The notes: generated by a model not told the origin, from the sequence alone. A stretch of 25,632 nucleotides of DNA from an uncultured Roseburia sp. (GCA_900753715.1 CAAEAE010000131.1:1-25632); one strand, 5' to 3'; positions 15,590 to 23,889 are shown, numbered from the stretch's first letter. Numbers and translations: made by a program.

Positions 15590-16981
15590 TTGGCCAAAAA
15601 TCAAAAAGTCGTAAACTATAAGAAACCATTTCAACTGAATATTGGGATTGTCCTCTTTGTATTTATTTTCATTTATCTGGTGTTCAACATTTTTTCCTAT
15701 GTGACAACAACACACGTTTCTTATTATGAAGTGAAGCAGGGAACGATGGCATCGAACAATATTTACAACGGACTGATTCTTCGGGAAGAAAACGTGTATA
15801 ATGCCACGCAGAGCGGTTCCGTCAACTATTATATCAAAGAGGCGTCAAAAGTCAGTGTCGGAAATCTGATTTGTTCCGTCGACGAAAATGGCGATGTGGC
15901 AGAACGCATCAATGCTGCAAACGAAAACGGTGGAAATATGGATGCCGAACAGTTAGACAAGCTGGAAAGCAGTATTTCAAGTTTTGAAAATGCGTATGAC
16001 CCGCTGGCGTTTTATACGGTTTACAGCTTTAAGGATGAACTTTCCTCTACCTTAAATGAATATTTAAGTCTTGATGCATTAAACAGCATTTCAGACTATG
16101 TGGAAAGTGCGAGCGGCCAGAATACATTTCATAAACTTACCGCGGACGCTCCCGGAATCGTTGTCTTTTATACGGACGGATATGAAAATGTGACAAAAGA
16201 TACGTTTACGGCGGATATGTTTGAGGAAGCTTCCTACCAGAAAAATGACAGGCGAAAGGTTTCCTCCGTGACAAGTGGGGACCCGCTTTATAAGCTGATT
16301 ACAAATGAAGAATGGCAGATTGTTTTCCCGATTGATAAGACGCTTGCCGAGACACTTGCGGATGACACAGTCATTGAAATCCGTTTTGTAAAAGACAACA
16401 AAAAAATCTATGCCAATTATGAACTTCTGACCAAAAATGGGCAGGATTATCTGGTTCTTTCCCTGCGCAGTTCCATGGTACGCTACGCAAAAGACCGCTA
16501 TGTGGAAGTGGAGCTGATGCTTTCCGCAAAGACCGGACTTAAAATTCCGAATTCTTCCATCACGGAAAAAGAATTTTTCACGATTCCGACAAGCTATTTT
16601 ATGCAGGGCGGGGATACAAGTACCCGGGGACTATTAGTGGAGCGCACCGATGACAAAGGCAATACTTCTGCCGAATTTGTCACGCCGACGGTATATTTTG
16701 AAACGGATGATTACTGTTACATTGACAGTGAGGATATTTCAGCAGGGGAAACCATTCTAAAATCGGATTCCAAAGACCGTTACTCCGTTGGAAGTGAAAC
16801 GGCAACCATTTCCGGTGTATACAATATTAACCGCGGATATGCTGTGTTTAAACAGATTGATATTCTGTACCAGAATGAAGAATATACGATTGTAAAGACA
16901 GGAACGACGTACGGTATTTCTCTGTACGATCATATCGCGCTCGATGCAGGTAAAGTAAATGAAAATGAATTATTGAAATAG
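15590..16981 (+). CDS. HlyD-like membrane-anchored protein, division-cluster associated
   Basis: This 463-residue protein has a basic N-terminus, one membrane span (about residues 17-38, IGIVLFVFIFIYLVFNIFSYV) and a large extracytoplasmic part. That part begins VSYYEVKQGTMASNNIYNGLILREENVYNA, which resembles the lipoyl/HlyD-like barrel of membrane fusion proteins. A helical hairpin region covers about residues 105-165, followed by beta-rich sequence. The start is TTG 15590, set by GAGGTGA seven bases upstream; no nearby ATG fits. No transporter partner is adjacent. It heads an operon with yggS and sepF, in the place of the usual ylmD. That suggests a role at the envelope or division site rather than export, but this is inference. 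Confidence 0.75.
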   Translation: MAKNQKVVNYKKPFQLNIGIVLFVFIFIYLVFNIFSYVTTTHVSYYEVKQGTMASNNIYNGLILREENVYNATQSGSVNYYIKEASKVSVGNLICSVDENGDVAERINAANENGGNMDAEQLDKLESSISSFENAYDPLAFYTVYSFKDELSSTLNEYLSLDALNSISDYVESASGQNTFHKLTADAPGIVVFYTDGYENVTKDTFTADMFEEASYQKNDRRKVSSVTSGDPLYKLITNEEWQIVFPIDKTLAETLADDTVIEIRFVKDNKKIYANYELLTKNGQDYLVLSLRSSMVRYAKDRYVEVELMLSAKTGLKIPNSSITEKEFFTIPTSYFMQGGDTSTRGLLVERTDDKGNTSAEFVTPTVYFETDDYCYIDSEDISAGETILKSDSKDRYSVGSETATISGVYNINRGYAVFKQIDILYQNEEYTIVKTGTTYGISLYDHIALDAGKVNENELLK

Positions 16982-16992
16982 GAGGCAACCAT

Positions 16993-17685
16993 ATGTTAAA
17001 AGAAAATCTTTCCGTTGTTGAGGAAAATATTAAAAAGGCCTGTGAGAAGGCAGGACGTGACCGGAATGAAGTGACACTCATTGCCGTCAGCAAGACAAAA
17101 CCGGTTGAAATGTTAGAAGAGGTTTATGATACGGGTATTCGTAATTTTGGTGAGAATAAAGTGCAGGAAATGTGTGAGAAGATGGACGTTCTGCCTAAGG
17201 ACATCAAATGGCACATGATTGGGCATTTACAACGCAATAAGGTAAAATATATCGCCGGCAGGACAGAGTTAATCCATTCGGTGGATACTTACCGCCTTGC
17301 AGAAGAAATCAATATCCAGGCAAAGAAAAAGAATATCATCATTCCGATTTTAGTAGAGGTAAATATTGCGGGAGAGGAGTCCAAGTTTGGCACCTCCGCA
17401 GAGGATGCAATGCTTCTGGTGGAAGATATTTCCAAACTGGAAAACGTCCGTATCAAAGGTCTTATGACAATTGCACCATATGTTGAAGATGCAGAGGAAA
17501 ACCGTCCGTATTTTCGGAAAATAAAACAATTAGCTGTTGACATTGCAAATAAAAACATAGATAATGTATCTATGGAAATTCTGTCTATGGGAATGACAGG
17601 AGACTACATGGTAGCCATCGAAGAAGGTTCTACCATGGTACGCGTCGGCACTGGTATTTTTGGTGCAAGAAACTACAACAAGTAA
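16993..17685 (+). CDS. YggS/YlmE family pyridoxal phosphate homeostasis protein
   Basis: YggS/PROSC proteins bind PLP without known catalysis and balance B6 vitamers and amino acid pools. The 230-residue protein has the alanine-racemase-like barrel with LIAVSKTKP, where Lys34 carries PLP. GIRNFGENKVQE, WHMIGHLQRNK, IHSVDTYRLAEEI, GLMTIAPY, and the phosphate-binding end LSMGMTGDYMVAIEEGSTMVRVGTGIFG follow. Length and motifs are normal. ATG 16993 follows AGGAGG, 11 bases after the HlyD-like gene. It corresponds to ylmE of the Bacillus ylmD-ylmE-sepF-ylmG-ylmH-divIVA cluster, and sepF follows 13 bases later. Confidence 0.95.
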   Translation: MLKENLSVVEENIKKACEKAGRDRNEVTLIAVSKTKPVEMLEEVYDTGIRNFGENKVQEMCEKMDVLPKDIKWHMIGHLQRNKVKYIAGRTELIHSVDTYRLAEEINIQAKKKNIIIPILVEVNIAGEESKFGTSAEDAMLLVEDISKLENVRIKGLMTIAPYVEDAEENRPYFRKIKQLAVDIANKNIDNVSMEILSMGMTGDYMVAIEEGSTMVRVGTGIFGARNYNK

Positions 17686-17698
17686 AGGAAATGATATC

Positions 17699-18235
17699 AT
17701 GGGAGTACTTGACAAGTTCTTAAATATTATGCGTCTGAATCCGGATGATGACGAGGACGATTTTTATGACGATGATTACTATGATGATGACTATGACGAG
17801 CCGGTAAAGAAACCGAGTGCCCGCAGAGAAAAGAAAGCTGACAGCTTTGAGGATGATTATGAGGATCGTTCTTCCAAAGAGAAGCCTGTTAAGGCAACTC
17901 CGAAGGTAACTCCAATCCGTCCGGCAAAGAAGGCATCGGGGATCCCGGGAATGGAAGTATGCGTTATTAAACCTACTTCGGTAGAGGACGCAAGAGAGAT
18001 TACAGAGACACTTCTCAGCAACCGCACGGTTGTGCTGAATGTAGAAGGTCTGGATGTAGAGATTGCACAGCGAATTATTGACTTTACATCAGGTTCCTGC
18101 TTTGCCATCAGTGGCAATCTCCAGAAAATCTCCAACTACATATTCATCATTACACCGGCATCTGTAGATATTTCGGGAGATTTTTTAAGTCTGGTCGATA
18201 CATTTGAAACAAAGGGGCTTCACACAGATTTTTAA
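17699..18235 (+). CDS. sepF: Cell division protein SepF
   Basis: SepF anchors FtsZ to the membrane and organises the Z-ring in Gram-positive bacteria. The 178-residue protein has an N-terminal amphipathic segment (MGVLDKFLNIMRL) that fits the membrane anchor. A very acidic low-complexity linker (residues about 15-40, Asp/Tyr runs) and a basic stretch with PVKKPSARREKK follow. The globular SepF domain runs from about residue 83: VCVIKPTSVEDAREI, RTVVLNVEGLD, QRIIDFTSGSCFAISG. ATG 17699 is used because AAAGGAA at 17684-17690 precedes it by 8 bases; an upstream in-frame start would overlap yggS. Confidence 0.95.
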   Translation: MGVLDKFLNIMRLNPDDDEDDFYDDDYYDDDYDEPVKKPSARREKKADSFEDDYEDRSSKEKPVKATPKVTPIRPAKKASGIPGMEVCVIKPTSVEDAREITETLLSNRTVVLNVEGLDVEIAQRIIDFTSGSCFAISGNLQKISNYIFIITPASVDISGDFLSLVDTFETKGLHTDF

Positions 18236-18237
18236 CT

Positions 18238-18993
18238 ATGAACGAACAGGAACTTTGTAAGAAAAGACTGATAGATTTATCAAAACAGGCGAATCGTAAG
18301 GGAATCGTTTTATTCAGCGATTTCCTTAATTTGAATGAACTGAATATTTACCACCAGTGTGAAAAGCTTTTTGAGACGAAAACAGAGAGCTTTGGTGGAA
18401 TTCCTTATGCAGAGCGTCAGATAATAGCTTTTATTCCTGATGCTCTTTATTATGAGTGGAATTATCCGATTGCAGCCATTCAGATTGAACCTGTTTATCC
18501 AAAGTTTGCAGAGCAGCTCGGGCATCGTGATATCTTAGGTGCCATGATGAATCTTGGCGTAGACCGTGCAAAACTTGGAGATATTTTCATTGACCATAAC
18601 GGCGGATATTACTTCTTTTGTGAAGAGAGCATGGCGGATTATTTTATCGAACAGCTTGACCAGATCCGGCACACCGTTGTCACACTGCACCGCGTAGATG
18701 CTTCGGAGTTTTCCTTTGAACAGGAAATGATAGAAAAAGAGGGCATTGTTACCACAAACCGTCTTGATTCTGTGATTGCCTGCGTCTATAAACTGTCCAG
18801 AAGCCAGGCATTAGAGCTTATCCGTGCCGAAAAGGTGTTTGTCAACGGCAAATCCTCCATCAGCAGTACTTACGCCTGTAAGCAGGGAGATATCGTTTCA
18901 CTGAGAGGATATGGAAGATTTATCTTTGATGGGGAATACGGAAGAACCGGAAAAGACCGTCTGAAAATAAAATATCAGTTATATCAGAACTGA
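18238..18993 (+). CDS. YlmH family S4-domain RNA-binding protein
   Basis: This 251-residue protein has the YlmH layout: an N-terminal alpha/beta region (KGIVLFSDFLNLNELNI), a middle domain with HRDILGAMMNLGVDRAKLGDI, and a C-terminal S4 domain (about residues 178-245, RLDSVIACVYKLSRSQALEL, FVNGKSS). YlmH is known to act in ribosome-associated quality control, where it helps free stalled nascent chains on large subunits. It was first linked to division through its locus. It starts 2 bases after the sepF stop with no clear ribosome binding site, so translation is probably coupled. ylmG and divIVA, usual neighbours, are missing here. Confidence 0.92.
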   Translation: MNEQELCKKRLIDLSKQANRKGIVLFSDFLNLNELNIYHQCEKLFETKTESFGGIPYAERQIIAFIPDALYYEWNYPIAAIQIEPVYPKFAEQLGHRDILGAMMNLGVDRAKLGDIFIDHNGGYYFFCEESMADYFIEQLDQIRHTVVTLHRVDASEFSFEQEMIEKEGIVTTNRLDSVIACVYKLSRSQALELIRAEKVFVNGKSSISSTYACKQGDIVSLRGYGRFIFDGEYGRTGKDRLKIKYQLYQN

Positions 18994-19019
18994 CAGAAGA
19001 AAGGAGCAGGTGGAAATTT

Positions 19020-20132
19020 ATGGCAAGTTTTAACGTAGAATTAAAAAAAGTAGTAGACGACAGCTATGAGATTGAAATTGGATATGGGTTAGAACAGAAG
19101 CTGGTTGATGATATAAAAGCCGGTCTTGTGGGGAAAATATCTAAGTTTGTAGTAGTAACAGACAGCAATGTAAAGGAGCTGTATGCCGATAAAATATACA
19201 ACTTATTACAGGCAAACAATTATAAAACGGATTTAGTCTGCTTCCCGGCAGGAGAAACTTCTAAAACCAGAAAAACAAAAGAGTATGTCGAAGATAGCAT
19301 GCTTCAAAAGGGCTACCGGAGAGACTGCTGTATTATCGCAGTCGGCGGTGGTGTGGTGACCGACCTTGCCGGATTTGTTGCCGGCACCTATGGAAGAGGA
19401 ATTCCGTTCATCAATTATGCAACCACATTGCTTGCTGCCGCAGACGCTTCTGTAGGCGGAAAAACAGCAGTTGATACAGAACTGGCAACGAATCTGATTG
19501 GCTTATTTAATCAGCCGGAGAAGGTCTACATTGATATTGCATCATGGAAAACCCTTCCGGAGAGACAGTTGTCCAGCGGTCTGGCAGAGACAATCAAGCA
19601 TGCCTGTATGGCAGACCGTGCATTCTTTGATTATCTGTCAGAACACATTCCGGATATTCTTGAAAATGACGATGAGGCATGCAGCTACATTGCAGAAAAG
19701 AATTGTGAGATAAAGTACCATGTGGTCATGAAAGACGAACTGGAAAGTGGTCTGCGTGAAACACTTAATTTAGGACATACTGTCGGCAGGGCAATTGAAA
19801 CCGTCAGCGGTTACCGGCTGCTTCACGGCGAGGCAGTTTCCATTGGTTTGATAGCGGAAGTAAAACTGGCTAAGAAATTAGGTTATTGCACAGACGAAGA
19901 TGAAGTGCTGATGCGCAATCTGCTCACAGAAGCAAAACTTCCGACCGAGATTCCAGACTATATTGACAGAGAAGCACTTGTAAAAAAGCTGTATACCGAC
20001 AAAAAAGTCCGAAATGGTGCATTGCGTTTTGTGTTGCAGGATGGTATCGGAGCAATCAAAGTGTTTGAAAATGAACAATATGCAAAAGAAATCCCGGAAA
20101 ATCTTGCAAGAGAAATCATTATGGAAATGTAG
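19020..20132 (+). CDS. aroB: 3-dehydroquinate synthase
   Basis: AroB forms 3-dehydroquinate from DAHP in the second shikimate step, using NAD+ and a divalent metal. The 370-residue protein has GGGVVTDLAGFVAGTYGRG, TTLLAAADASVGGKTAVD (Lys148), and metal ligands Glu190 in AETIKHA, His253 in NLGHTVG and His269 in LLHGEAV. The segment that normally reads G-K-N-hydrophobic-G reads ATNLIG here, so Thr157 occupies the position of a usual active-site Lys (Lys161 in the fungal enzyme, by motif spacing). ATG 19020 follows AAAGGAG. It sits 26 bases after ylmH, away from other shikimate genes. Confidence 0.95.
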   Translation: MASFNVELKKVVDDSYEIEIGYGLEQKLVDDIKAGLVGKISKFVVVTDSNVKELYADKIYNLLQANNYKTDLVCFPAGETSKTRKTKEYVEDSMLQKGYRRDCCIIAVGGGVVTDLAGFVAGTYGRGIPFINYATTLLAAADASVGGKTAVDTELATNLIGLFNQPEKVYIDIASWKTLPERQLSSGLAETIKHACMADRAFFDYLSEHIPDILENDDEACSYIAEKNCEIKYHVVMKDELESGLRETLNLGHTVGRAIETVSGYRLLHGEAVSIGLIAEVKLAKKLGYCTDEDEVLMRNLLTEAKLPTEIPDYIDREALVKKLYTDKKVRNGALRFVLQDGIGAIKVFENEQYAKEIPENLAREIIMEM

Positions 20133-20141
20133 GGGAAAAGG

Positions 20142-20666
20142 ATGGAAAAGACGTGTTTCAAAAAAGGGGCAGTGGGCGCCATTATCGCAGTCCTTTTAAT
20201 TCTGCTTGATTATGTGACAAAACAGGCTGCCATTGCAAAGCTGAAAGGGCAGGAGGCAATTGTGCTCTGGAAAGGTGTGTTTGAACTGCGCTACCTTGAA
20301 AACAGGGGCGCAGCTTTCGGAATGTTTCAGGGCAGATATTTGTTTTTGATTATATTTACAATTGTAATATTGCTTTTAATTGCATATCTTTATTTCAAAC
20401 GGATTCCGGCTGAACGCAGATTTTTCTGGCTGAATTTTGCATGCATGCTGTTTTTTGCAGGAGCAATTGGTAATTTTATTGACCGTATCCGTTATAATTA
20501 TGTGGTTGATTTTTTCTACTTCTGCCTGATTGATTTTCCGATTTTTAATGTTGCAGATATCTACGTTACCGTCGCAGCATTTGTCGTGATTCTGACCGGT
20601 ATATTTTATTATAAAGAGGATGATTATGAAAGAATATTCCCTTCCTCTAAGAAAAAGGAACGATAA
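20142..20666 (+). CDS. lspA: Lipoprotein signal peptidase (signal peptidase II)
   Basis: LspA cleaves signal peptides from diacylglyceryl-modified prolipoproteins. The 174-residue protein has four predicted membrane segments and the family motifs YLENRGAAFGMF, GAIGNFIDRIRYNYVVDF and FNVADIYV. The catalytic aspartate pair is Asp114 and Asp139. The C-terminus is a basic tail (SSKKKER). ATG 20142 lies 9 bases after aroB behind a GGGGAAAAGG stretch, and rluD follows 6 bases later. The lspA-rluD pair is common in bacteria, which supports both calls. Confidence 0.96.
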   Translation: MEKTCFKKGAVGAIIAVLLILLDYVTKQAAIAKLKGQEAIVLWKGVFELRYLENRGAAFGMFQGRYLFLIIFTIVILLLIAYLYFKRIPAERRFFWLNFACMLFFAGAIGNFIDRIRYNYVVDFFYFCLIDFPIFNVADIYVTVAAFVVILTGIFYYKEDDYERIFPSSKKKER

Positions 20667-20672
20667 GAATTT

Positions 20673-21581
20673 ATGAAACAGGATACATTTGAACTGGAAG
20701 CAGAATATGAGGGCGAGCGCCTGGATAAATACTTAAGCATTCTTTATCCGGAGCAATCGCGCTCTTTTTTTCAAAAATTAATTAAGGACGGACACGTTCT
20801 CGTCAACGACACACCGGAAAAGGCAAATTACCGTCTGCGGGTGGAAGACCTTATCTCTGTCACGATTCCTGACGCGGTAGAAACCCCTATTTTACCGGAA
20901 AATATCCCGTTAGATATTTTATATGAGGACGATGATTTACTGGTCGTCAATAAGCCAAAGGGCATGGTCGTACATCCTTCAGCCGGTCATTATACCGGAA
21001 CACTTGTAAATGCAATTATGTACCACTGCAAGGACAGTCTTTCCGGCATTAATGGTGAAATCCGGCCGGGAATCGTCCATCGCATTGATATGGACACAAC
21101 CGGTTCTTTAATTGTGTGCAAGAATGATGAAAGCCATATTTTTATCGCAGAACAGATAAAAGAACATTCTGTAACAAGAAAGTACCGGGGCATCGTTTAT
21201 GGCGGTGTATCGGACGATGAGGGCACAATTGACGCACCGATAGGGAGACATCCGACAGACCGCAAGAAAATGGCAATTGTGCCAAATGGGAAGCCTGCCG
21301 TTACCCATTACCGGGTATTGCAGCGTTTTGAACGATATACTTATATGGAATTTCAGTTAGAGACCGGCAGAACACATCAGATTCGTGTGCATATGGCAAG
21401 CATTGGGCATCCACTGTTAGGTGATGCAGTGTATTCAAGCGGAAAAAGTCCCTACCATTTACAGGGACAGACCCTGCATGCCATGACAATCGGATTTATT
21501 CATCCAGCCACCCGGGAATATCTGGAAATAACGGCACCGCTCCCGGATTATTTTGAAAAAATTCTGCGCGATTTGAGATAA
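20673..21581 (+). CDS. rluD: RluA/RluD family 23S rRNA pseudouridine synthase
   Basis: This enzyme isomerises uridines in large-subunit rRNA. The 302-residue protein has an N-terminal S4 domain (GERLDKYLSILYPEQSRS, HVLVNDTPEKANYRL). The catalytic domain contains VNKPKGMVVHPSAGH, HRIDMDTTGSLIVCKN with catalytic Asp139, and GRTHQIRVHMASIGHPLLGD. The motif after HR is IDMDTTGS rather than the usual LDKDTSGL, a mild divergence. The exact target uridines cannot be told from sequence, so RluD is the closest name rather than a proven one. It is the last gene of the operon; the next gene has its own promoter. Confidence 0.92.
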   Translation: MKQDTFELEAEYEGERLDKYLSILYPEQSRSFFQKLIKDGHVLVNDTPEKANYRLRVEDLISVTIPDAVETPILPENIPLDILYEDDDLLVVNKPKGMVVHPSAGHYTGTLVNAIMYHCKDSLSGINGEIRPGIVHRIDMDTTGSLIVCKNDESHIFIAEQIKEHSVTRKYRGIVYGGVSDDEGTIDAPIGRHPTDRKKMAIVPNGKPAVTHYRVLQRFERYTYMEFQLETGRTHQIRVHMASIGHPLLGDAVYSSGKSPYHLQGQTLHAMTIGFIHPATREYLEITAPLPDYFEKILRDLR

Positions 21582-21594
21582 ATTCAAAAAAATG

Positions 21595-21623
21595 TTTCCA
21601 ATTTGCACAAAATGTTGTATAAT
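21595..21623 (+). promoter_or_regulatory. Promoter for the cytidylate-kinase-like gene
   Basis: A consensus TATAAT lies at 21618-21623, with a weak -35 box TTTCCA at 21595-21600 spaced 17 bases away. It sits in an AT-rich gap after rluD. Transcription would start near 21630, about 38 bases before the ATG. Confidence 0.5.
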
Positions 21624-21667
21624 ATTTCTATCTAATATTAGGAAAAACAACGAAAGGTGGGACATCT

Positions 21668-22303
21668 ATGGGAAACAAAATTTATACCATCGGAAGAGAA
21701 TTTGGCAGTGGCGGCAGACAGGTTGGAGAAAAGTTAGCGGAGCGCCTTGGTATTAAATGCTATGACAAAGAGCTGTTGCAGCGTGCAGCCAAGGAGAGCG
21801 GTTTTTGTGCCGAAATTTTTGAAAATCATGACGAAAAACCGACCAGCAGTTTTTTATATTCACTTGTAATGGATACCTATTCCGTCAGCGGTTACAGTTC
21901 CGCACCGTTTTTGGATATGCCACTCAATCATAAGGTATTTTTAGCGCAGTTTGAGGCAATCAAGAAGCTTGCCGCGCAGGAATCCTGTGTCATTGTCGGA
22001 CGGTGTGCCGATTATGCATTGGCGGACAATCCGGACTGTCTGAATGTATTTATTCATGCACCGTTAGATGTGCGTATCCGTGCAGTGAGCAAACGTGAGA
22101 ATCTGACCGAAAATAAAGCAAAAGACCTGATTCAGAAACAGGACAAACAACGTGCAAGCTATTACAATTATTATTCCAGCAAAAAATGGGGGGATTCAGC
22201 AAGTTATCATTTATCGCTTGATTCTTCCAAACTCGGTATTGATGGCTGTGTAGATATGATTTTAAAATATCGAGAGCTTTTTGATGCGAATAAGAACAAG
22301 TAA
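21668..22303 (+). CDS. Cytidylate kinase-like P-loop protein
   Basis: This 211-residue protein belongs to the cytidylate-kinase-like group (Pfam Cytidylate_kin2 type). It opens YTIGREFGSGGRQVGEKLAERL, with a glycine-rich P-loop variant, then YDKELLQRAAKESG. A core IVGRCADYAL and an arginine-rich lid region (DVRIRAVSKRENLTENKAKDLI) follow. DKQRASYYNYYSSKKWGDSASYHLSLDSS is a segment I associate with this group. The actual substrate of these proteins is not established and it is not the housekeeping cmk. ATG 21668 follows GAAAGGTGGG. It is a single-gene unit between its own promoter and a strong terminator. Confidence 0.85.
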   Translation: MGNKIYTIGREFGSGGRQVGEKLAERLGIKCYDKELLQRAAKESGFCAEIFENHDEKPTSSFLYSLVMDTYSVSGYSSAPFLDMPLNHKVFLAQFEAIKKLAAQESCVIVGRCADYALADNPDCLNVFIHAPLDVRIRAVSKRENLTENKAKDLIQKQDKQRASYYNYYSSKKWGDSASYHLSLDSSKLGIDGCVDMILKYRELFDANKNK

Positions 22304-22321
22304 CTGTTGTTACATATTAAG

Positions 22322-22367
22322 ACAGCCATCTGGCGGATGATTTCTCCGTTCAGGTGGCTGTTTTTTT
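22322..22367 (+). terminator. Intrinsic terminator after the cytidylate-kinase-like gene
   Basis: An 11-bp stem pairs ACAGCCATCTG (22322-22332) with CAGGTGGCTGT (22351-22361), with one G-T pair. An inner CGGA/TCCG helix lies in the loop, and a run of seven T (22361-22367) follows the stem. It starts 19 bases after the stop codon. On the other strand no T-run follows. Confidence 0.9.
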
Positions 22368-22475
22368 GCGTAGTGTTGCAAATAATCTGCTAAATTGTCG
22401 ACATCGTGTGACAAGGATGGCATGGAGCGTCAGAAATATAACTATTCGCAAAACACAAGTTTAACGAAATTATCA

Positions 22476-22504
22476 TTGTGAAAATCTCTGATATATGATA
22501 TAAT
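22476..22504 (+). promoter_or_regulatory. Near-consensus rightward promoter facing the 3' end of dtd
   Basis: TTGTGA (22476-22481) and TATAAT (22499-22504) are 17 bases apart, and TGA before the -10 box gives an extended -10. The predicted start, near 22511, lies just beyond the 3' end of the leftward dtd gene. A transcript would therefore run antisense through dtd, or on toward ttcA at 23060. No open reading frame of note follows it directly. Confidence 0.6.
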
Positions 22505-22524
22505 AGATTCTATAAAGACGTTAC

Positions 22525-22974
22525 CTAGCAGATTTCTGCGGAATCCAAAACAATGGTAAACGGACCGTCATTTAACAGGGATATTTTCATATCTGCACCA
22601 AAGATTCCCTGTTGAACCACTGGAATTTCCTGTTTGCACTTTCCAATGATGTATTTGTAAAGTTCCTTTGCCATATCGGGTTTTCCGGCATTGGTAAAGG
22701 ATGGACGATTTCCTTTCCGGCAGTCCGCATAAAGCGTAAACTGTGAAATCAGCAAAAGCTCGCCGTCGACATCATGCAGTGAAAGATTCGTTTTTCCGTC
22801 GGCATCGTCAAAGATACGCATACCAATCAGTTTTTTTACCATTTTATCGGCGATTTCTTTGGTATCGTCACCGGAAATGCCGATCAGAACCAAAAAACCG
22901 TGTCCAATTTGTCCTGTAATTTGTTCCTCAACGGTACAGGACGCATGACGGACTCTTTGTATTACAAACTTCAT
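22525..22974 (-). CDS. dtd: D-aminoacyl-tRNA deacylase
   Basis: DTD hydrolyses D-amino acids (and glycine mischarged on tRNAAla) from tRNA, which protects translation. The leftward 149-residue protein has [50 protein letters not shown] and [12 protein letters not shown]. It ends with [11 protein letters not shown], which contains the Gly-cis-Pro motif that excludes L-amino acids (here GPFT rather than the commoner GPVT). The start at 22974 has only a weak ribosome binding site. It is transcribed away from ttcA across an 85-base divergent gap. Confidence 0.95.
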   Translation of the reverse strand: MKFVIQRVRHASCTVEEQITGQIGHGFLVLIGISGDDTKEIADKMVKKLIGMRIFDDADGKTNLSLHDVDGELLLISQFTLYADCRKGNRPSFTNAGKPDMAKELYKYIIGKCKQEIPVVQQGIFGADMKISLLNDGPFTIVLDSAEIC

Positions 22975-22999
22975 AAAATTAACACCATACCTTTCATGT

Positions 23000-23029
23000 T
23001 TGTATCAAATACAGGATAAATTATATACT
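23000..23029 (+). promoter_or_regulatory. Promoter for ttcA, overlapping a leftward -10 box
   Basis: TTGTAT (23000-23005) and TATACT (23024-23029) are 18 bases apart in the dtd-ttcA divergent gap. A start near 23036 would give a leader of about 24 bases. On the other strand TATAAT (complement of 23020-23025) overlaps the same bases and may serve dtd, although no good -35 box accompanies it. Confidence 0.45.
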
Positions 23030-23059
23030 TTTTTTCGCAAAATTACGAGGTAAATCTTC

Positions 23060-23842
23060 ATGAAATCACAAAAATTATTAAGCTATGTGCGCCAGGCAGT
23101 GGATGATTATAAACTTATTGAGGAAGGTGACCACATTGCAGTCGGCGTGTCCGGCGGAAAAGACTCTCTCACCCTGCTCTATGCAATGAAGAAATTGCAG
23201 ACATTTTACCCGAAACACTTTACACTTGTCGCTGTAACTGTTGACCTTGGTTATCCGGACGTTTCCTATGCGCCTGTTGCCGAATTCTGTCACGAACTGG
23301 ACGTGCCCTATGAAATCATTTCTACGGAAATTGCATCTGTTCTTTTTTCAGAAGATGGCGCAAAAAAGATTGACGGCTCTCCCTGCGCTCTTTGTGCCAA
23401 GCTGCGAAAGGGAGCACTTAATGACGCAGTTCTCTCCATGGGATGCAACAAAGTGGCATATGCACATCACAAGGATGACATGATAGAGACGCTGTTTCTC
23501 TCCATGATTTTTGAGGGAAGGCTCAATGTCTTTCCGCCGAAAACATTCTTAGACCGTACCAGACTGACCGTTATACGACCGTTAATGTATGTCTCAGAAG
23601 CAGAAATCCGTGGATTTTTAAATAAGTACTCCCTGCCGGTCGTCAAGAATCCATGTCCGGTTGACGGTGCCACCAAACGCCAGTATGTAAAGGATTTGAT
23701 ACGTCATATGAATCTGGACTATCCGGGCGTCAAAAAACGTCTGTTTCACGCAATTACAGAGGGAAATCTGCCCGGATGGCAGGTTGAAGATGATACAACA
23801 GCGTCTCATAGCGTAAATGCAGCGAATGAATCTGCTGAATGA
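23060..23842 (+). CDS. ttcA: TtcA-family tRNA thiolation protein
   Basis: TtcA-type enzymes adenylate a tRNA base and insert sulfur (2-thiocytidine 32 in the classical case) using an iron-sulfur cluster. The 260-residue protein has the PP-loop VSGGKDS (residues 30-36). Three cysteines fit cluster binding: Cys109 and Cys112 in CALC, and Cys199 in NPCPVDG. YAHHKDDMIETLFLSM, FPPKTFLDRT and VIRPLMYVSEAEI also match. The target base in Firmicutes is less certain than in E. coli. ATG 23060 follows CGAGGTAA. The recombinase gene follows 47 bases later and may be co-transcribed. Confidence 0.9.
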   Translation: MKSQKLLSYVRQAVDDYKLIEEGDHIAVGVSGGKDSLTLLYAMKKLQTFYPKHFTLVAVTVDLGYPDVSYAPVAEFCHELDVPYEIISTEIASVLFSEDGAKKIDGSPCALCAKLRKGALNDAVLSMGCNKVAYAHHKDDMIETLFLSMIFEGRLNVFPPKTFLDRTRLTVIRPLMYVSEAEIRGFLNKYSLPVVKNPCPVDGATKRQYVKDLIRHMNLDYPGVKKRLFHAITEGNLPGWQVEDDTTASHSVNAANESAE

Positions 23843-23889
23843 ATCCACAGTGAAATAAATTCCGTGAATAAAACAGAAAGGAACATCCT

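Noticed and set aside
21603..21623. TTGCAC as the -35 box of the promoter upstream of the cytidylate-kinase-like gene
   Set aside because: Only 9 bases separate it from TATAAT, too few for a sigma-A promoter; TTTCCA at the right spacing was used instead.
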